Part shown: one piece after another, positions 1 to 9,444 of the stretch
Position numbering within the stretch: the first letter of the stretch is position 1
Layout of the letters: the number at the start of each line of letters is the position of its first letter
From: Neisseria canis
Lineage (GTDB): Bacteria; Pseudomonadota; Gammaproteobacteria; Burkholderiales; Neisseriaceae
Direction: 5' to 3'
NCBI RefSeq assembly: GCF_900636765.1
Contig: NZ_LR134313.1
Coordinates: 1,178,001-1,242,000, forward strand
DNA: 64,000 nt
Position numbers and translations under genes: made by a program
The notes under the pieces: generated by a model
What the model was told of the DNA's origin: nothing
Databases searched by the model: none
What the model saw: the letters and a program-made list of their open reading frames with translations, nothing else

Positions 1-112
1 CGCGGTTTTTGGCATAGGGCGCTTTGGCAAACGGGCAGAGGTTCAGCCCGATTACGGCTTTTTCCAGCCAAATGCGGGTATGCTCGATAACGGTTTGGTC
101 GGAAAGTGTCAT
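1..112 (-). CDS. DUF1415 family protein (N-terminal fragment)
   Basis: Only the first 37 codons lie in the window; the gene runs off the left edge. The ATG is at 112 on the minus strand. The visible peptide starts MTLSDQTVIEHTRIW and contains LNLCPFAKAP, the conserved N-terminal block of the DUF1415 family (uncharacterised cytosolic proteins, possibly metal- or thiol-dependent because of the conserved Cys). Function is unknown. It is transcribed in the same direction as the large dehydrogenase at 220-4050, with a DUS hairpin between them. Confidence 0.7.
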   Translation of the reverse strand, partial: MTLSDQTVIEHTRIWLEKAVIGLNLCPFAKAPYAKNR

Positions 113-153
113 AACACAATATTGCTTTATAAGAACGGGTTGCAATTATAACC

Positions 154-194
154 ATGCCTGTCTGAAAATACATAAGAAATTTTCAGACAGGCAT
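154..194. terminator. DUS inverted pair, likely terminator of the FAD/Fe-S dehydrogenase gene
   Basis: Two oppositely oriented copies of the uptake sequence (ATGCCTGTCTGAAAAT at 154-169 and its complement at 179-194) form a 16-bp stem with a 9-nt loop. It lies just past the stop codon of the minus-strand gene at 220-4050. Paired DUS are known to act as transcription terminators in Neisseria. Confidence 0.75.
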
Positions 195-219
195 GGTGTG
201 GATATTTGTTGGAAAAGGC

Positions 220-3200
220 CTACAGCAACACTTTTTCAATACCGCCGTTATTGGCTTTTTCGACAAACTCGTTTTGCCAGTTGTCGCCGAGGATGTGTTT
301 CGCCATTTCCACCACGATGTAGTCGGCGGGTATGGCGTTGTCGTCGGTGTAGCGGCTCAAACCTTGCAGGCAGGCGGGGCAGGAGGTGAGCATTTTGACC
401 GGCTCGCCCTGCGGCAGCTGCTTGAGGTTTTTCTCGATTTCTTCCTGTTTGCGGAATTTCACTTGCGTGGCGATGTCGGGCCGTTTGACGGCAAACATGC
501 CCGATTCGCCGCAGCAGCGGTCGCTCAACACCACTTCTTTGCCCATCAGTTCGCTGGTCATTTTGGTGGCGTTCATGGTTTTGATGGGGCTGTGGCAGGG
601 GTCGTGGTAGAGATACTGCTGACCTGTGATGCCGTCGAGCTTGATACCTTTTTCCAATAAAAACTCATGAATATCAATGATGCGGCAGCCGGGGAAAATG
701 TCTTCGAAACGGTATTTTTCCAGCTGGTCGTAACAAGTGCCGCAGCTTACCACCACGGTTTTGATGTCGAGGTAGTTTAAGGTGTTGGCCAAGCGGTGGA
801 AGAGCACGCGGTTTTCGGTGGTCATCTGTTCGGCTTTGTCTTTGTTGCCGCCTGCGTCTTGCGGATAGCCGCAGCAGAGGTAACCCGGCGGCAGCACGGT
901 TTGTACGCCGGCATGCCAGAGCATGGCTTGCGTAGCCAGTCCGACTTGGCTGAACAGCCGTTCGGAGCCGCAGCCGGGGAAGTAGAACACGGCTTCGCTG
1001 TCTTCGGAAAGCTGCGGGTTGCGGATAATCGGCACGGTTTTGTTGTCTTCGATGTTCAACCAAGCGCGGGCCGTTTTTATCGGCACATGGCGCGGCAGCG
1101 GGCGGTTGATGAAATGCACCACCTGCTCTTTAATCGGCGAACCGCCCGTGGTGGCTTTGGGGGCTTTTTTCAGGCGGCCTGCACCGATGTGGGCTTTCTT
1201 GCCCCAGTTGTAGGCCAGATTCTGCAATTTGAAACCGGCTTCCACCACGCCTTTGCGCAATACTTGGATGGTGCGCGGGTCTTTGGCGTTGAGAAAAGCC
1301 ATGCCGGCGGCTACGGCGGGGTTGAATTTGCGTTTGCCGGCTTTGCGCAGATAGTTGCGGATGGCTACGGTTACGTCGCCGAAGTCGATGTTGACGGGGC
1401 AGGGCTTCACGCAGCGGTGGCACACGGTGCAGTGGTCGCCGACATCGTTCAGTTCGTCGAAATGGCGCAGCGATACGCCGCGGCGGGTTTGTTCTTCGTA
1501 TAAAAAAGCTTCGGTGAGCAAGCCGACACCGAGGATTTTGTTGCGCGGGCTATAAAGAAGGTTGGCGCGCGGCACATGGGTGCTGCACACGGGTTTGCAT
1601 TTGCCGCAGCGCAGGCAGTCTTTTACCGATTCGGCGATGGTGCCGAGGTCGGACTGCTCCATAATCAGCGATTCTACGCCGAGAAGCTCGAACGAAGGCG
1701 TGTAGGCGTTGCGCAAATCCGAGCCTTTCATCAGCTTGTGGCGGTTGAAGCGGCCCTGCGGATCGACTTTGGCTTTGTAGTCCCAAAAGGGCTGCATTTC
1801 TTCGTCGGTTAAAAATTCGAGTTTGGTGATGCCGATGCCGTGTTCGCCGGAAATCACACCATTGAGGCTGCGGGCGATGTTCATGATGCGTTCCACCGCT
1901 TTGTGGGCGGTTTGCAGCATCTCGTAATCATCTGAATTGACAGGGATATTGGTGTGGACGTTGCCGTCGCCCGCGTGCATGTGCAGGGCAACGAACACAC
2001 GCCCGCGCACCACGCGGCTGTGAATCTTGGCCAAACCTTCCATGATTTTGGTGTCGGCCTTACCGCTGAAAATTTCAGACAGGGGTTTCATGACGTCGGC
2101 TTTAATCGACACGCGCAGGCGGAAATCGCGGAAAGCGATAAAACTGCTTTCTTCGTCTTTGGCTTCGGGCGCGGCGTGAACGGCATGGCCGTAACGCTGT
2201 TTGTATTCGGCCAGCGGTGCATCCAGATTGGCGAGCAGCCATTCCCAACGCTCTTTAACCGATTGAACGTGTGCCAATGCGTGTTTGGCGCGTTCGCCCA
2301 GCAATTCGCTGCTGGGCAGGTCGGTGCCCATTTTATCGACGGGCAGGTTGCCTTGCAGATATTGGATTAAGGCTTCGCACAAGGCCAGTTTGTTTTTAAT
2401 CGACAACTCGATATTGATGCGCTCGATGCCGTCTGAATACTCGCCCAAACGCTCCAGCGGAATCACCACGTCTTCATTGATTTTAAAGGCATTGGTGTGT
2501 TTGGCGATGGCGGCGGTGCGGCTGCGGTCGAGCCAGAAGGTTTTGCGCGCTTCGGGCGTAACGGCGATAAAGCCTTCGCCGTCGCGGGCTTGCGCCAGTT
2601 TGACGATATGCTCGGCCGCTTCGATAACGGCGACTTCATCGTCGCTCACGATGTCGGCAATCAGCACCATTTTCGGGCGGCCTTTGCCCGCCGCTTTGGT
2701 GGCATAACCAACCGCGCGCACATAACGCCAGTCGAGATGTTCCAAGCCCGCCAGCTGTACCTGTTCGTGGCCGAGCAGATAATCGCGGATTTCTACGATA
2801 GACGGCGTGGCGTTGGCAACGGTGCCGAAAAACTCCAAACAAATGGTGCGGATGTGTTTCGGCATGGTGTGCAGCACGAAGGCCACACTGGTGATGATGC
2901 CGTCGGTGCCTTCTTTTTGCACGCCGGGCAGGCCGCTGAGGAATTTGTCGGTAACGTCTTTGCCGAGGCCGACTTTGCGGAATTGGCGGCCGGGGATTTC
3001 CAGCCGTTCGGTTTTAACGATGTTGAGGCCGTCTGAATCCAAAGTATGTACGTCGAAAACGGCGGTTTCTTCGTCGTGGATTTTGCCGAAGTTGTGGCGC
3101 ACACGCTCGATTTTCAGCCACTCGCCTTGCGGGTTGACCATTTTCCAGTAGGCAAGATTGTCCAGAGCAGTGCCCCACAATACGGCTTTTTTACCGCCCG

Positions 3201-4050
3201 CGTTCATGGCCACGTTGCCGCCCACACAGGAAGCATCGGCGGAGGTAGGGTCAACCGCGAATACTAGTTTGGAGGCGGTGGCGGTTTCCTCCACCCGCCG
3301 CGTTACCACGCCCGCGCCGCAATGGATAATCGGGTGCTTGCCTTCCAATCCGGGCAGTTCCACATATTCCACGCCGTTGTGTTTGTCGAGTTTTTCGGTG
3401 TTGATGACCGCGCTCATGGCATCCAGCGGCACCGCGCCGCCGGTATAGCCCGTGCCGCCGCCGCGCGGAATAATGGTTAAATCGAGTTCGATTAAGGCTT
3501 TCACCAAAGGTGCGACTTCGGCTTCTGTGTCGGGATTCACCACCACAAACGGATATTCCACGCGCCAGTCGGTCGCATCGGTAACGTGTACCACGCGGGC
3601 GAGGCCGTCGAACATGATGTTGTGTTTTTTGGTGATTTTGGACAAGCGCGCCAGAATCTGTTCACGCTTTCTGCGGGTGGTTTCAAAGCTTTCGTCGAAA
3701 CGGTGAACCGCTGCTTCTGCCGCCTGCAACAGTTCGGACACTTGTTCGTTGTTGTCGCGGCGTTTTTGGATTTCGTTCAAACGGTGGCGCATCTCCCGTA
3801 CCAGTGCGGCAAGGCGGTTGGGGTGGTCGAGCAGGTCGTCCACCAGATAGGGGTTGCGGGTAACGACCCAAATATCGCCCAATACTTCAAACAGCATCCG
3901 TGCCGAACGGCCGGTTCTGCGTTGGCCGCGCAAGTCTTGCAATACGTTCCACGCTTCCGAACCCAGCAGGCGGACGACGATTTCGCGGTCGGAATAAGAT
4001 GTGTAGTTGTAGGGGATTTCGCGTATGCGTTGCTGTGTGGCTGTGGTCAT
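220..4050 (-). CDS. Large FAD-linked oxidase / Fe-S oxidoreductase (DUF3683; D-2-hydroxyacid dehydrogenase type)
   Basis: 1276 residues. Order of parts: an N-terminal DUF3683 region, an FAD-binding PCMH domain ([13 protein letters not shown] near residue 200), an FAD-oxidase C-terminal domain (AGDGNVHTN and SGEHGIG, ending near 770), a two-cluster ferredoxin-like domain ([11 protein letters not shown] near 812 and [12 protein letters not shown] near 876), then two CCG cysteine-rich domains ([10 protein letters not shown] near 1025, CCGESGMF near 1178). This is the GlcD + GlcF architecture fused in one chain, as in D-lactate or glycolate dehydrogenases. It probably oxidises a D-2-hydroxyacid and passes electrons through Fe-S clusters to the quinone pool. 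The substrate cannot be read from the sequence. The gene is monocistronic, divergent from ettA, and followed by a DUS hairpin. Confidence 0.85.
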   Translation of the reverse strand: MTTATQQRIREIPYNYTSYSDREIVVRLLGSEAWNVLQDLRGQRRTGRSARMLFEVLGDIWVVTRNPYLVDDLLDHPNRLAALVREMRHRLNEIQKRRDNNEQVSELLQAAEAAVHRFDESFETTRRKREQILARLSKITKKHNIMFDGLARVVHVTDATDWRVEYPFVVVNPDTEAEVAPLVKALIELDLTIIPRGGGTGYTGGAVPLDAMSAVINTEKLDKHNGVEYVELPGLEGKHPIIHCGAGVVTRRVEETATASKLVFAVDPTSADASCVGGNVAMNAGGKKAVLWGTALDNLAYWKMVNPQGEWLKIERVRHNFGKIHDEETAVFDVHTLDSDGLNIVKTERLEIPGRQFRKVGLGKDVTDKFLSGLPGVQKEGTDGIITSVAFVLHTMPKHIRTICLEFFGTVANATPSIVEIRDYLLGHEQVQLAGLEHLDWRYVRAVGYATKAAGKGRPKMVLIADIVSDDEVAVIEAAEHIVKLAQARDGEGFIAVTPEARKTFWLDRSRTAAIAKHTNAFKINEDVVIPLERLGEYSDGIERINIELSIKNKLALCEALIQYLQGNLPVDKMGTDLPSSELLGERAKHALAHVQSVKERWEWLLANLDAPLAEYKQRYGHAVHAAPEAKDEESSFIAFRDFRLRVSIKADVMKPLSEIFSGKADTKIMEGLAKIHSRVVRGRVFVALHMHAGDGNVHTNIPVNSDDYEMLQTAHKAVERIMNIARSLNGVISGEHGIGITKLEFLTDEEMQPFWDYKAKVDPQGRFNRHKLMKGSDLRNAYTPSFELLGVESLIMEQSDLGTIAESVKDCLRCGKCKPVCSTHVPRANLLYSPRNKILGVGLLTEAFLYEEQTRRGVSLRHFDELNDVGDHCTVCHRCVKPCPVNIDFGDVTVAIRNYLRKAGKRKFNPAVAAGMAFLNAKDPRTIQVLRKGVVEAGFKLQNLAYNWGKKAHIGAGRLKKAPKATTGGSPIKEQVVHFINRPLPRHVPIKTARAWLNIEDNKTVPIIRNPQLSEDSEAVFYFPGCGSERLFSQVGLATQAMLWHAGVQTVLPPGYLCCGYPQDAGGNKDKAEQMTTENRVLFHRLANTLNYLDIKTVVVSCGTCYDQLEKYRFEDIFPGCRIIDIHEFLLEKGIKLDGITGQQYLYHDPCHSPIKTMNATKMTSELMGKEVVLSDRCCGESGMFAVKRPDIATQVKFRKQEEIEKNLKQLPQGEPVKMLTSCPACLQGLSRYTDDNAIPADYIVVEMAKHILGDNWQNEFVEKANNGGIEKVLL

Positions 4051-4515
4051 GGCGGGCGGTTCCGTTTTTCGATTTATTTGCTAATTATAAATTATTGGAT
4101 TTGTTTTGATAGGTGATAGTTTGATTTTTATGTCCGGCAAATGAGGGTTTGCCGTGCCCTGGTGTCGGGTGGTTTACTCGGTTTTTTATCTGTTTTTGCT
4201 GCTTGGGCAAGGTGCTGCGTGTGCTGCCGGTATCTTGGTAAAGATGCTAATGTAGTGTAATTTAAGCTTTTTTTCAATTGAAATTTATAGTGGAAGTATA
4301 TGCACTATTTTCATGAAGTGGAAAATTTGTCAACAATTTTCAATATGTTGGCAATCCAATCATGGGTGCTGCCGGCTTTGTAAATCGGTGGCTATCAGTT
4401 AGAATAAACCCTGATTTGAGAGCTGGTGTTTTCAGACAGGCATTGTGTGCATCCGATACAATGCCTGTCTGAAAACACCATTCGGTGCAAAATTTGTAGA
4501 TATGTAGAGAAAGCT
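4051..4515. promoter_or_regulatory. Divergent intergenic region with ettA promoter candidate
   Basis: 465 bp without a gene between the dehydrogenase and ettA. A sigma-70-like pair for ettA is TTGTAA (4378-4383), 16 bp, TAGAAT (4400-4405). Transcription would start near 4412, upstream of the DUS hairpin at 4424-4480, placing the hairpin in the ettA leader. The rest is AT-rich with no other feature seen. The promoter call is from motif inspection only. Confidence 0.4.
4424..4480. repeat. DUS inverted pair in the ettA 5' leader
   Basis: A 23-bp stem (4424-4446 with 4458-4480) and an 11-nt loop containing two complete TGCCTGTCTGAA copies. No gene ends here, because the neighbouring genes are divergent, so it does not terminate an upstream transcript. 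If the promoter at 4378-4405 is real, the hairpin lies in the ettA mRNA 36 nt before the start codon. Confidence 0.85.
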
Positions 4516-6189
4516 ATGAGCCAATACGTTTATTCCATGCTGCGCGTGAGCAAAGTGGTGCCGCCGCAAAAAAACATTATCAAAGACATTTCCCTATCGT
4601 TTTTCCCAGGCGCGAAAATCGGCTTGCTCGGCTTGAACGGCGCGGGCAAATCCACCGTGCTGCGCATTATGGCGGGCGTGGATAAAGAGTTCGAAGGCGA
4701 AGCCGTGCCGATGAGCGGCATCAAAATCGGCTATCTGCCGCAAGAGCCGGAACTCGACCCGGAAAAAACCGTGCGCGAAGAAGTGGAAAGCGGTTTGGGC
4801 GAAGTGGCTGCCGCACAAAAGCGTTTGGAAGAAGTGTACGCTGCCTATGCCGATCCCGATGCCGACTTTGATGCGCTGGCGGAAGAGCAGGGCCGTTTGG
4901 AAGCGATTATCGCAGCAGGTTCTTCAAGCGGCGGCGGTATGGAGCATGAATTGGAAATTGCCGCCGATGCGCTGCGCCTGCCCGAATGGGATGCCAAAAT
5001 CGGCAATCTTTCCGGTGGTGAAAAACGTCGCGTGGCCTTGTGCAAGCTGTTGTTGAGCAAGCCGGATATGCTGCTTTTGGACGAGCCGACCAACCACTTG
5101 GATGCCGAATCGGTGGAGTGGCTGGAGCAGTTTTTGGTGCGCTTTCCCGGCACCGTGGTGGCCGTTACCCACGACCGTTATTTCTTGGACAACGCCGCCG
5201 AGTGGATTCTCGAGCTTGACCGCGGTCACGGTATTCCGTGGAAGGGCAATTACTCTTCTTGGCTGGAGCAGAAAGAAAAACGCTTGGAAAACGAAGCCAA
5301 AACCGAAGCCGCCCGCCTGAAAGCCATGAAGCAGGAGCTGGAATGGGTGCGTCAAAATGCCAAAGGCCGCCAAGCCAAATCCAAAGCGCGTTTGGCCCGC
5401 TTTGAAGAAATGTCCAATTATGAATACCAAAAACGCAATGAAACGCAGGAAATCTTTATTCCCGTGGCCGAGCGTTTGGGTAATGAAGTGATCGAGTTTG
5501 TGAATGTGAGCAAGTCGTTTGGCGACAAACTCTTAATCGACGATTTGAGCTTTAAAGTGCCGCCCGGCGCGATTGTCGGCATCATCGGCCCTAATGGTGC
5601 GGGTAAATCGACCCTGTTTAAAATGATTGCAGGCAAAGAGCAGCCGGACAGCGGCGAAGTGAAAATCGGCCAAACCGTGAAAATGTCGCTGATCGATCAA
5701 AGCCGCGACGGTCTGCAAAACGATAAAACCGTGTTCGACAACATCGCCGAAGGCCGCGATATTCTGCAAGTCGGCCAGTTTGAAATCCCTGCGCGCGCTT
5801 ATTTGGGCCGTTTCAACTTTAAAGGCAGCGACCAAAGCAAGATTGCAGAGAACCTTTCCGGCGGCGAACGCGGCCGCCTGCATTTGGCGAAAACCCTGTT
5901 GAGCGGCGGCAACGTGCTGCTGCTGGACGAACCTTCCAATGATTTGGACGTAGAAACCCTGCGTGCGCTGGAAGATGCTTTGCTGGAATTTGCCGGCAGC
6001 GTGATGGTGATTTCGCACGACCGCTGGTTCCTCGACCGTATCGCTACCCACATTCTGGCTTGCGAAGGCGATTCGAAATGGGTGTTTTTTGACGGCAACT
6101 ATCAGGAATACGAAGCCGATAAAAAACGCCGCTTGGGTGAAGAGGGTGCCAAACCGAAACGGATTCGCTATAAACCGGTAACGCGTTGA
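4516..6189 (+). CDS. ettA: Energy-dependent translational throttle ABC-F protein EttA
   Basis: 557 residues, against 555 in E. coli. A longer frame opens upstream, but the start at 4516 (MSQYVYSMLR) follows a purine-rich stretch and fits the family. Two ABC domains without membrane segments: Walker A GLNGAGKS (residues 39-46), LSGGEKRR and LLDEPTNHLD in the first; GPNGAGKST, LSGGERGR and LLLDEPSNDLD in the second. They are joined by the charged P-site tRNA-interaction linker, with the EttA-type arm in domain 1. EttA binds the ribosomal E site and gates entry into elongation according to the ATP/ADP ratio. It stands alone, is preceded by a DUS hairpin in its leader and followed by another at 6205. 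Confidence 0.95.
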   Translation: MSQYVYSMLRVSKVVPPQKNIIKDISLSFFPGAKIGLLGLNGAGKSTVLRIMAGVDKEFEGEAVPMSGIKIGYLPQEPELDPEKTVREEVESGLGEVAAAQKRLEEVYAAYADPDADFDALAEEQGRLEAIIAAGSSSGGGMEHELEIAADALRLPEWDAKIGNLSGGEKRRVALCKLLLSKPDMLLLDEPTNHLDAESVEWLEQFLVRFPGTVVAVTHDRYFLDNAAEWILELDRGHGIPWKGNYSSWLEQKEKRLENEAKTEAARLKAMKQELEWVRQNAKGRQAKSKARLARFEEMSNYEYQKRNETQEIFIPVAERLGNEVIEFVNVSKSFGDKLLIDDLSFKVPPGAIVGIIGPNGAGKSTLFKMIAGKEQPDSGEVKIGQTVKMSLIDQSRDGLQNDKTVFDNIAEGRDILQVGQFEIPARAYLGRFNFKGSDQSKIAENLSGGERGRLHLAKTLLSGGNVLLLDEPSNDLDVETLRALEDALLEFAGSVMVISHDRWFLDRIATHILACEGDSKWVFFDGNYQEYEADKKRRLGEEGAKPKRIRYKPVTR

Positions 6190-6204
6190 TTGCGGATTCA
6201 AGAA

Positions 6205-6249
6205 AATGCCTGTCTGAAAGCTGGTGTAGTTTGTTTTCAGACAGGCATT
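6205..6249. terminator. DUS inverted pair between ettA and the PPIase gene (bidirectional terminator)
   Basis: AATGCCTGTCTGAAA (6205-6219) and its complement (6235-6249) form a 15-bp stem between two convergent genes, ending both ettA (+) and the PPIase gene (-). Confidence 0.75.
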
Positions 6250-6273
6250 GTTTTGGATGCTATGCAAAAGCAG

Positions 6274-7026
6274 TTACTGCTCGATGCCGTTGTTTTTCAA
6301 GATTTGTGCAATCTGCTCGCGCACTTTTTGTTGCTTGGCTTCTTCGACCAGTCTTTCTTTAATTTGGCCGAAAGGCGGTATTTCAGGGCTGCGCTCTTCT
6401 GCGGCCAGCTTAATCAGATAAAACTTATCTTTGTATTGAACCGGCTCTTTGGTGACTTCGCCACGGGTCATGTGGGAAATGATTTTGCTGATGGCAGGGT
6501 CAAGCTCTTGCGGGTGAACAAAATTGCCCGAGTGCTGGTTTTGTTCGGGATAGCGCTTGATAAGCTCATCAAAACTGAGGCCTTTGCGCAATAGTTCTTG
6601 AGCTGCTTTGGCTTCCTCAGGAGTATTGAAGGCGATTTGCTGGATTTTTACCGTTCTGGCAATTTGGTCATAAAGTTGGCGTACGTCGTTTTCGCTCACT
6701 TCGGTTTTTTGTTCCAAATATTCGGTATAAGCGCTGGCATAAACTTCGGCTTCGATATTTTTCAATTGATTTTGCAGTTCGGTATCTTTATCCAAGCCGG
6801 CTTTGATGGCCTCGTTTTTCAATACTTCCATAGTTTGCAAACGGCGGATGGCCTGGCGGCGGATTTCTTCGCCGTCGATATTGCCTTTGCGGTTCGGATC
6901 CTGCTCGGCTTGTTTTAAAAACATGGCAGCCATGCTGTCGATGCGGGCTTTATCAATCTCGGGTGCGGCAAATGTGGCGCCGGTAAGGGTTAGGGTCAGT
7001 GCGGTTAATAATACTTTTCTTTTCAT
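6274..7026 (-). CDS. Periplasmic parvulin-type peptidyl-prolyl cis-trans isomerase
   Basis: 250 residues with a signal peptide (MKRKVLLTALTLTLTGATFA, cut before APEI). An N-terminal SurA/PrsA-like helical region is followed by a parvulin domain (about 125-225: VKIQQIAF, a short GNFVHPQEL loop, then PPFGQIKERL). It should catalyse proline isomerisation and chaperone folding of exported proteins. It is the last gene of a minus-strand run, 20 nt after a paralogous PPIase, which suggests a tandem duplication. The order yciB-yciI-bolA-PPIase opposite tspA is a Neisseria arrangement. Confidence 0.85.
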   Translation of the reverse strand: MKRKVLLTALTLTLTGATFAAPEIDKARIDSMAAMFLKQAEQDPNRKGNIDGEEIRRQAIRRLQTMEVLKNEAIKAGLDKDTELQNQLKNIEAEVYASAYTEYLEQKTEVSENDVRQLYDQIARTVKIQQIAFNTPEEAKAAQELLRKGLSFDELIKRYPEQNQHSGNFVHPQELDPAISKIISHMTRGEVTKEPVQYKDKFYLIKLAAEERSPEIPPFGQIKERLVEEAKQQKVREQIAQILKNNGIEQ

Positions 7027-7046
7027 AATGTTTTCAGAAAATTGGG

Positions 7047-7919
7047 TTAACGGGCAGGTTGGATATTGGCTTTTTGCATCAGGTTGTCTACAGCTTCGGC
7101 AATGCGCGCTTCCTGCAGATCGCTGCCGATACGGGATTTGATTTGGTCAAAAGGCGGAATGGTAATGGCGCGTTTGTCATTTACATAAAAAATGGCATAG
7201 ATTCCATTATTGTCTTGAAGCGGTTGCTCTGTGTAGGCGCCTTTGCGCAGATTGTGAACGGCTTGATACATCGGCGGGTTGGCCTGTTGTAAATCTTTAA
7301 GCGGAACATAAGTGGCTACGATACCGCCGGTCTGTTTGGCTTGCGGGTCAATCGAATATTTGGTGGCAACTTCTTGGAAGCTCTTTTTCTTTTTCAATTC
7401 GCCAAGGGCTTTTTGGGCATCATTGTTATTTTGGGTAACGATTTCCCCGAGCTGCACTTCTTGTGTGCCTTTGTAATGATTGGTCAAGCGGTCGTATGCT
7501 TGTTTGATTTCAGCTTCGGTAACAGGATTTTTTTTGGCAACATTGGCAAAGTAAGCCTGATTAAGGAGGTCGGTTTCATACATTGCCCATTCTTGTTTAA
7601 ATGAAGGCTGTTTGTCTGCACCGGCTTTTTTTGCAGCAGCACGAGCCTGCTCGGCTGCCTGTTTGTATTCGGTGCTTTGATCAAGCTTCAATTTCTTTGC
7701 TTCTTGGGCAATGGCGGTGCTTACAGCCAAGCGGCGGGTAATTTCATTGCGCAGTTCTTGATTGTCGGTAATTTGGCCGTTGCTTTGCTGTTTAAGGTTT
7801 TGCACAACAGCATCTACGGTGCTGCTGTCGATTTTCGTACCGTTTACGGTAACAACGGTTTGAGCCATCAGACTGCCGGAAAACACGGCCAAAAAGGCGG
7901 CAAGATAAGTTTTTTGCAT
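7047..7919 (-). CDS. Periplasmic parvulin-type peptidyl-prolyl isomerase (PrsA-like foldase)
   Basis: 290 residues with signal peptide MQKTYLAAFLAVFSGSLMA. An N-terminal chaperone region is rich in Lys, Gln and Ala (about 70-115), and a parvulin domain follows (about 145-260: VQLGEIVTQNNNDAQKALGELKKKKSFQEVATKYS, here given in part, and IPPFDQIKSRI at the end). It resembles the Neisseria cell-binding-factor PPIase. It lies between bolA (34 nt upstream) and the second PPIase (20 nt downstream) and is probably cotranscribed with both. Expected role: folding of outer-membrane and periplasmic proteins. Confidence 0.85.
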   Translation of the reverse strand: MQKTYLAAFLAVFSGSLMAQTVVTVNGTKIDSSTVDAVVQNLKQQSNGQITDNQELRNEITRRLAVSTAIAQEAKKLKLDQSTEYKQAAEQARAAAKKAGADKQPSFKQEWAMYETDLLNQAYFANVAKKNPVTEAEIKQAYDRLTNHYKGTQEVQLGEIVTQNNNDAQKALGELKKKKSFQEVATKYSIDPQAKQTGGIVATYVPLKDLQQANPPMYQAVHNLRKGAYTEQPLQDNNGIYAIFYVNDKRAITIPPFDQIKSRIGSDLQEARIAEAVDNLMQKANIQPAR

Positions 7920-7953
7920 GTTTATTCTTTCTATGGGGGATTTTTTTAGGAAG

Positions 7954-8223
7954 TTAAGAGAAATACTCGTCAGGGGTTAGTGTACGCATGCTTAAAGCAT
8001 GAATGAGGCCTTCGGAAAATAAATCGTGTAAAGCTTCTTTTACCATGCGTTGTCGGTTTAGACGGGAAATTTCGTTGAATCGTTCACTAACCACGACAAT
8101 TGAATAGTGTCCGCCACCTTTATTGCCCGCATGTCCGATATGTAAATGGCTATCATCTTGAAACTCAAATACTTGAGGTTTAAGAAATTCGATGCGGCTT
8201 TGAATTGCGCTTTGTATGTCCAT
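7954..8223 (-). CDS. bolA: BolA family protein
   Basis: 89 residues covering the whole BolA/IbaG fold. Seen: HLHIGHAGNKGGGHYSIVVVS and RLNRQRMVKEALHDLF with a conserved HALSMRTLTPDEY tail, as in BolA proper. BolA proteins bind monothiol glutaredoxins and [2Fe-2S] clusters and act in iron handling, stress response and gene regulation. Middle gene of the yciB-yciI-bolA-PPIase run; the 35-nt gap from yciI suggests one transcript. Confidence 0.88.
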   Translation of the reverse strand: MDIQSAIQSRIEFLKPQVFEFQDDSHLHIGHAGNKGGGHYSIVVVSERFNEISRLNRQRMVKEALHDLFSEGLIHALSMRTLTPDEYFS

Positions 8224-8258
8224 GATTTATCGATTTATTCAAACCGGAGTCAGAGAAA

Positions 8259-8552
8259 CTAAAACACGGCTTTAAAGGGTTTGATCAATATTTCCTCATA
8301 TACGCCTGCATCCACATAAGGGTCTGACTCCGCCCAAGCTTGGGCAGCATCTAAGTCTTCGAATTTGGCAATGATTAAGCTGCCGGACACACGCTCGGGA
8401 TTCTCAGGAAGAGGGGTCGGTCCTGCAGTTAGCAGATCGCCTTGGGCTTTTAATTGTTCCAAGCGGGCGAGATGGTCTGGTCTGACGGCTATTCTCGCTT
8501 CATGTACATTTTCTCCGTCGGTCGCCAGTAGCATGAAATATTGTTTAGTCAT
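8259..8552 (-). CDS. yciI: YciI family protein
   Basis: 97 residues, a single YCII/ferredoxin-like alpha-beta domain: MTKQYFMLLATDGENV, then RPDHLARLEQLKAQG with the conserved His, ending GSLIIAKFEDLDAAQAWAES and DPY. Small cytosolic protein often next to yciB; the biochemical role is not established. Its ATG overlaps the yciB stop by one base (TAATG), which implies translational coupling. Confidence 0.85.
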   Translation of the reverse strand: MTKQYFMLLATDGENVHEARIAVRPDHLARLEQLKAQGDLLTAGPTPLPENPERVSGSLIIAKFEDLDAAQAWAESDPYVDAGVYEEILIKPFKAVF

Positions 8553-9100
8553 TATTGCTGATTCTCCTGAGGAAGATGACGGCTTAAATAGAAGCCTTGT
8601 GCCAATACGAAGGCGAGCATTAAGCCGGTTGAACCATACATTTTATATTGAACCCAAATAGGTTCTCTTGCAGGGGTAAAAGGGTAAGCCACAGCTAAAT
8701 TAATCACACCCATAATAAAAAGGAAGCCGATCCAGATGTAGGTTAAACGGTTCCAAATAGCATCGGGCAGCGTTAATTCTTTTCCCATCAAAGCTTTAAG
8801 CCCGTTTTTTTTCATGAGGTGGCTGATGCCGATGGCGATGGCTCCGGCCCAAAAAAGCAAAGTCGGTTTCCACATAATAAATGCGCCGTTTTTAAATAGA
8901 ATGGTAGCACCGCCGAAAACCACTATTAAAACAAAGCTGACTTTCTGCATGGTATCAAGTTTTTTATGCTTCATCCATGTAAAGGCAGCCTGAATAATAC
9001 CGATTACCAAAGCAACTGCAGTTGCCCAAATGATATTTTGGGTAAGAGAGTAGGTAATGAAAAAGAGTATAACAGCAATCAGATCACTTAGAATTTTCAT
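8552..9100 (-). CDS. yciB: YciB inner-membrane septation/cell-envelope protein
   Basis: 182 residues with five predicted membrane segments and the IspA/YciB family pattern: an FFITYSLTQNIIWATA start, KLDTMQKVSFVLIVVFGG in the middle, and WNRLTYIWIGFLFIMGVINL. In Enterobacteria YciB is needed for normal cell-envelope integrity and interacts with elongation and division proteins. First gene of the minus-strand operon, divergent from tspA across 344 bp. Confidence 0.9.
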   Translation of the reverse strand: MKILSDLIAVILFFITYSLTQNIIWATAVALVIGIIQAAFTWMKHKKLDTMQKVSFVLIVVFGGATILFKNGAFIMWKPTLLFWAGAIAIGISHLMKKNGLKALMGKELTLPDAIWNRLTYIWIGFLFIMGVINLAVAYPFTPAREPIWVQYKMYGSTGLMLAFVLAQGFYLSRHLPQENQQ

Positions 9101-9444
9101 AAATCGAATCTAAAGTATGTTTTTTGATGAAGTAACGACGGACTCGTCTGTTTGAGTAACAAATAGTTATCATAACAGAGTAAAAAGGGCTTGGACATCA
9201 AGATATGTTAAGACTGTTTCGTGAGAAATTCCGTTCGGATAAATTTCTTTGTGGGGAAATCAACGTAGCGTTTAAGTTGCAATTGTCCATTGTAATCGGA
9301 GTAAAAATATCAAGTTTGCTTGGCAATGCAGCCTAATCAAATATATCATACGGAAGTTATTTTAAATTGTTGTCAAATTTTGCAGAAGTTATCAGGATGA
9401 TTTCTGCATGATATATACGAAGAATCCAGCTTGGGGGGCAAGTT
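9101..9444. promoter_or_regulatory. Divergent control region between yciB and tspA
   Basis: 344 bp, AT-rich, no ORF or RNA recognised. It must hold the promoters of the yciB operon (-) and tspA (+), but no convincing -35/-10 pair stands out. At the right end GGGGGG (about 9433-9438) is the ribosome-binding site of tspA. Confidence 0.4.

Noticed and set aside
796..1503. Long plus-strand frames opposite the large dehydrogenase
   Set aside because: Antisense to a gene with clear FAD and Fe-S domains; Gly/Ala/His-rich low-quality products without ribosome-binding sites.
5533..6267. 244-residue minus-strand frame opposite ettA
   Set aside because: Shadow of ettA; composition reflects the complementary codons, and it begins inside a DUS hairpin.
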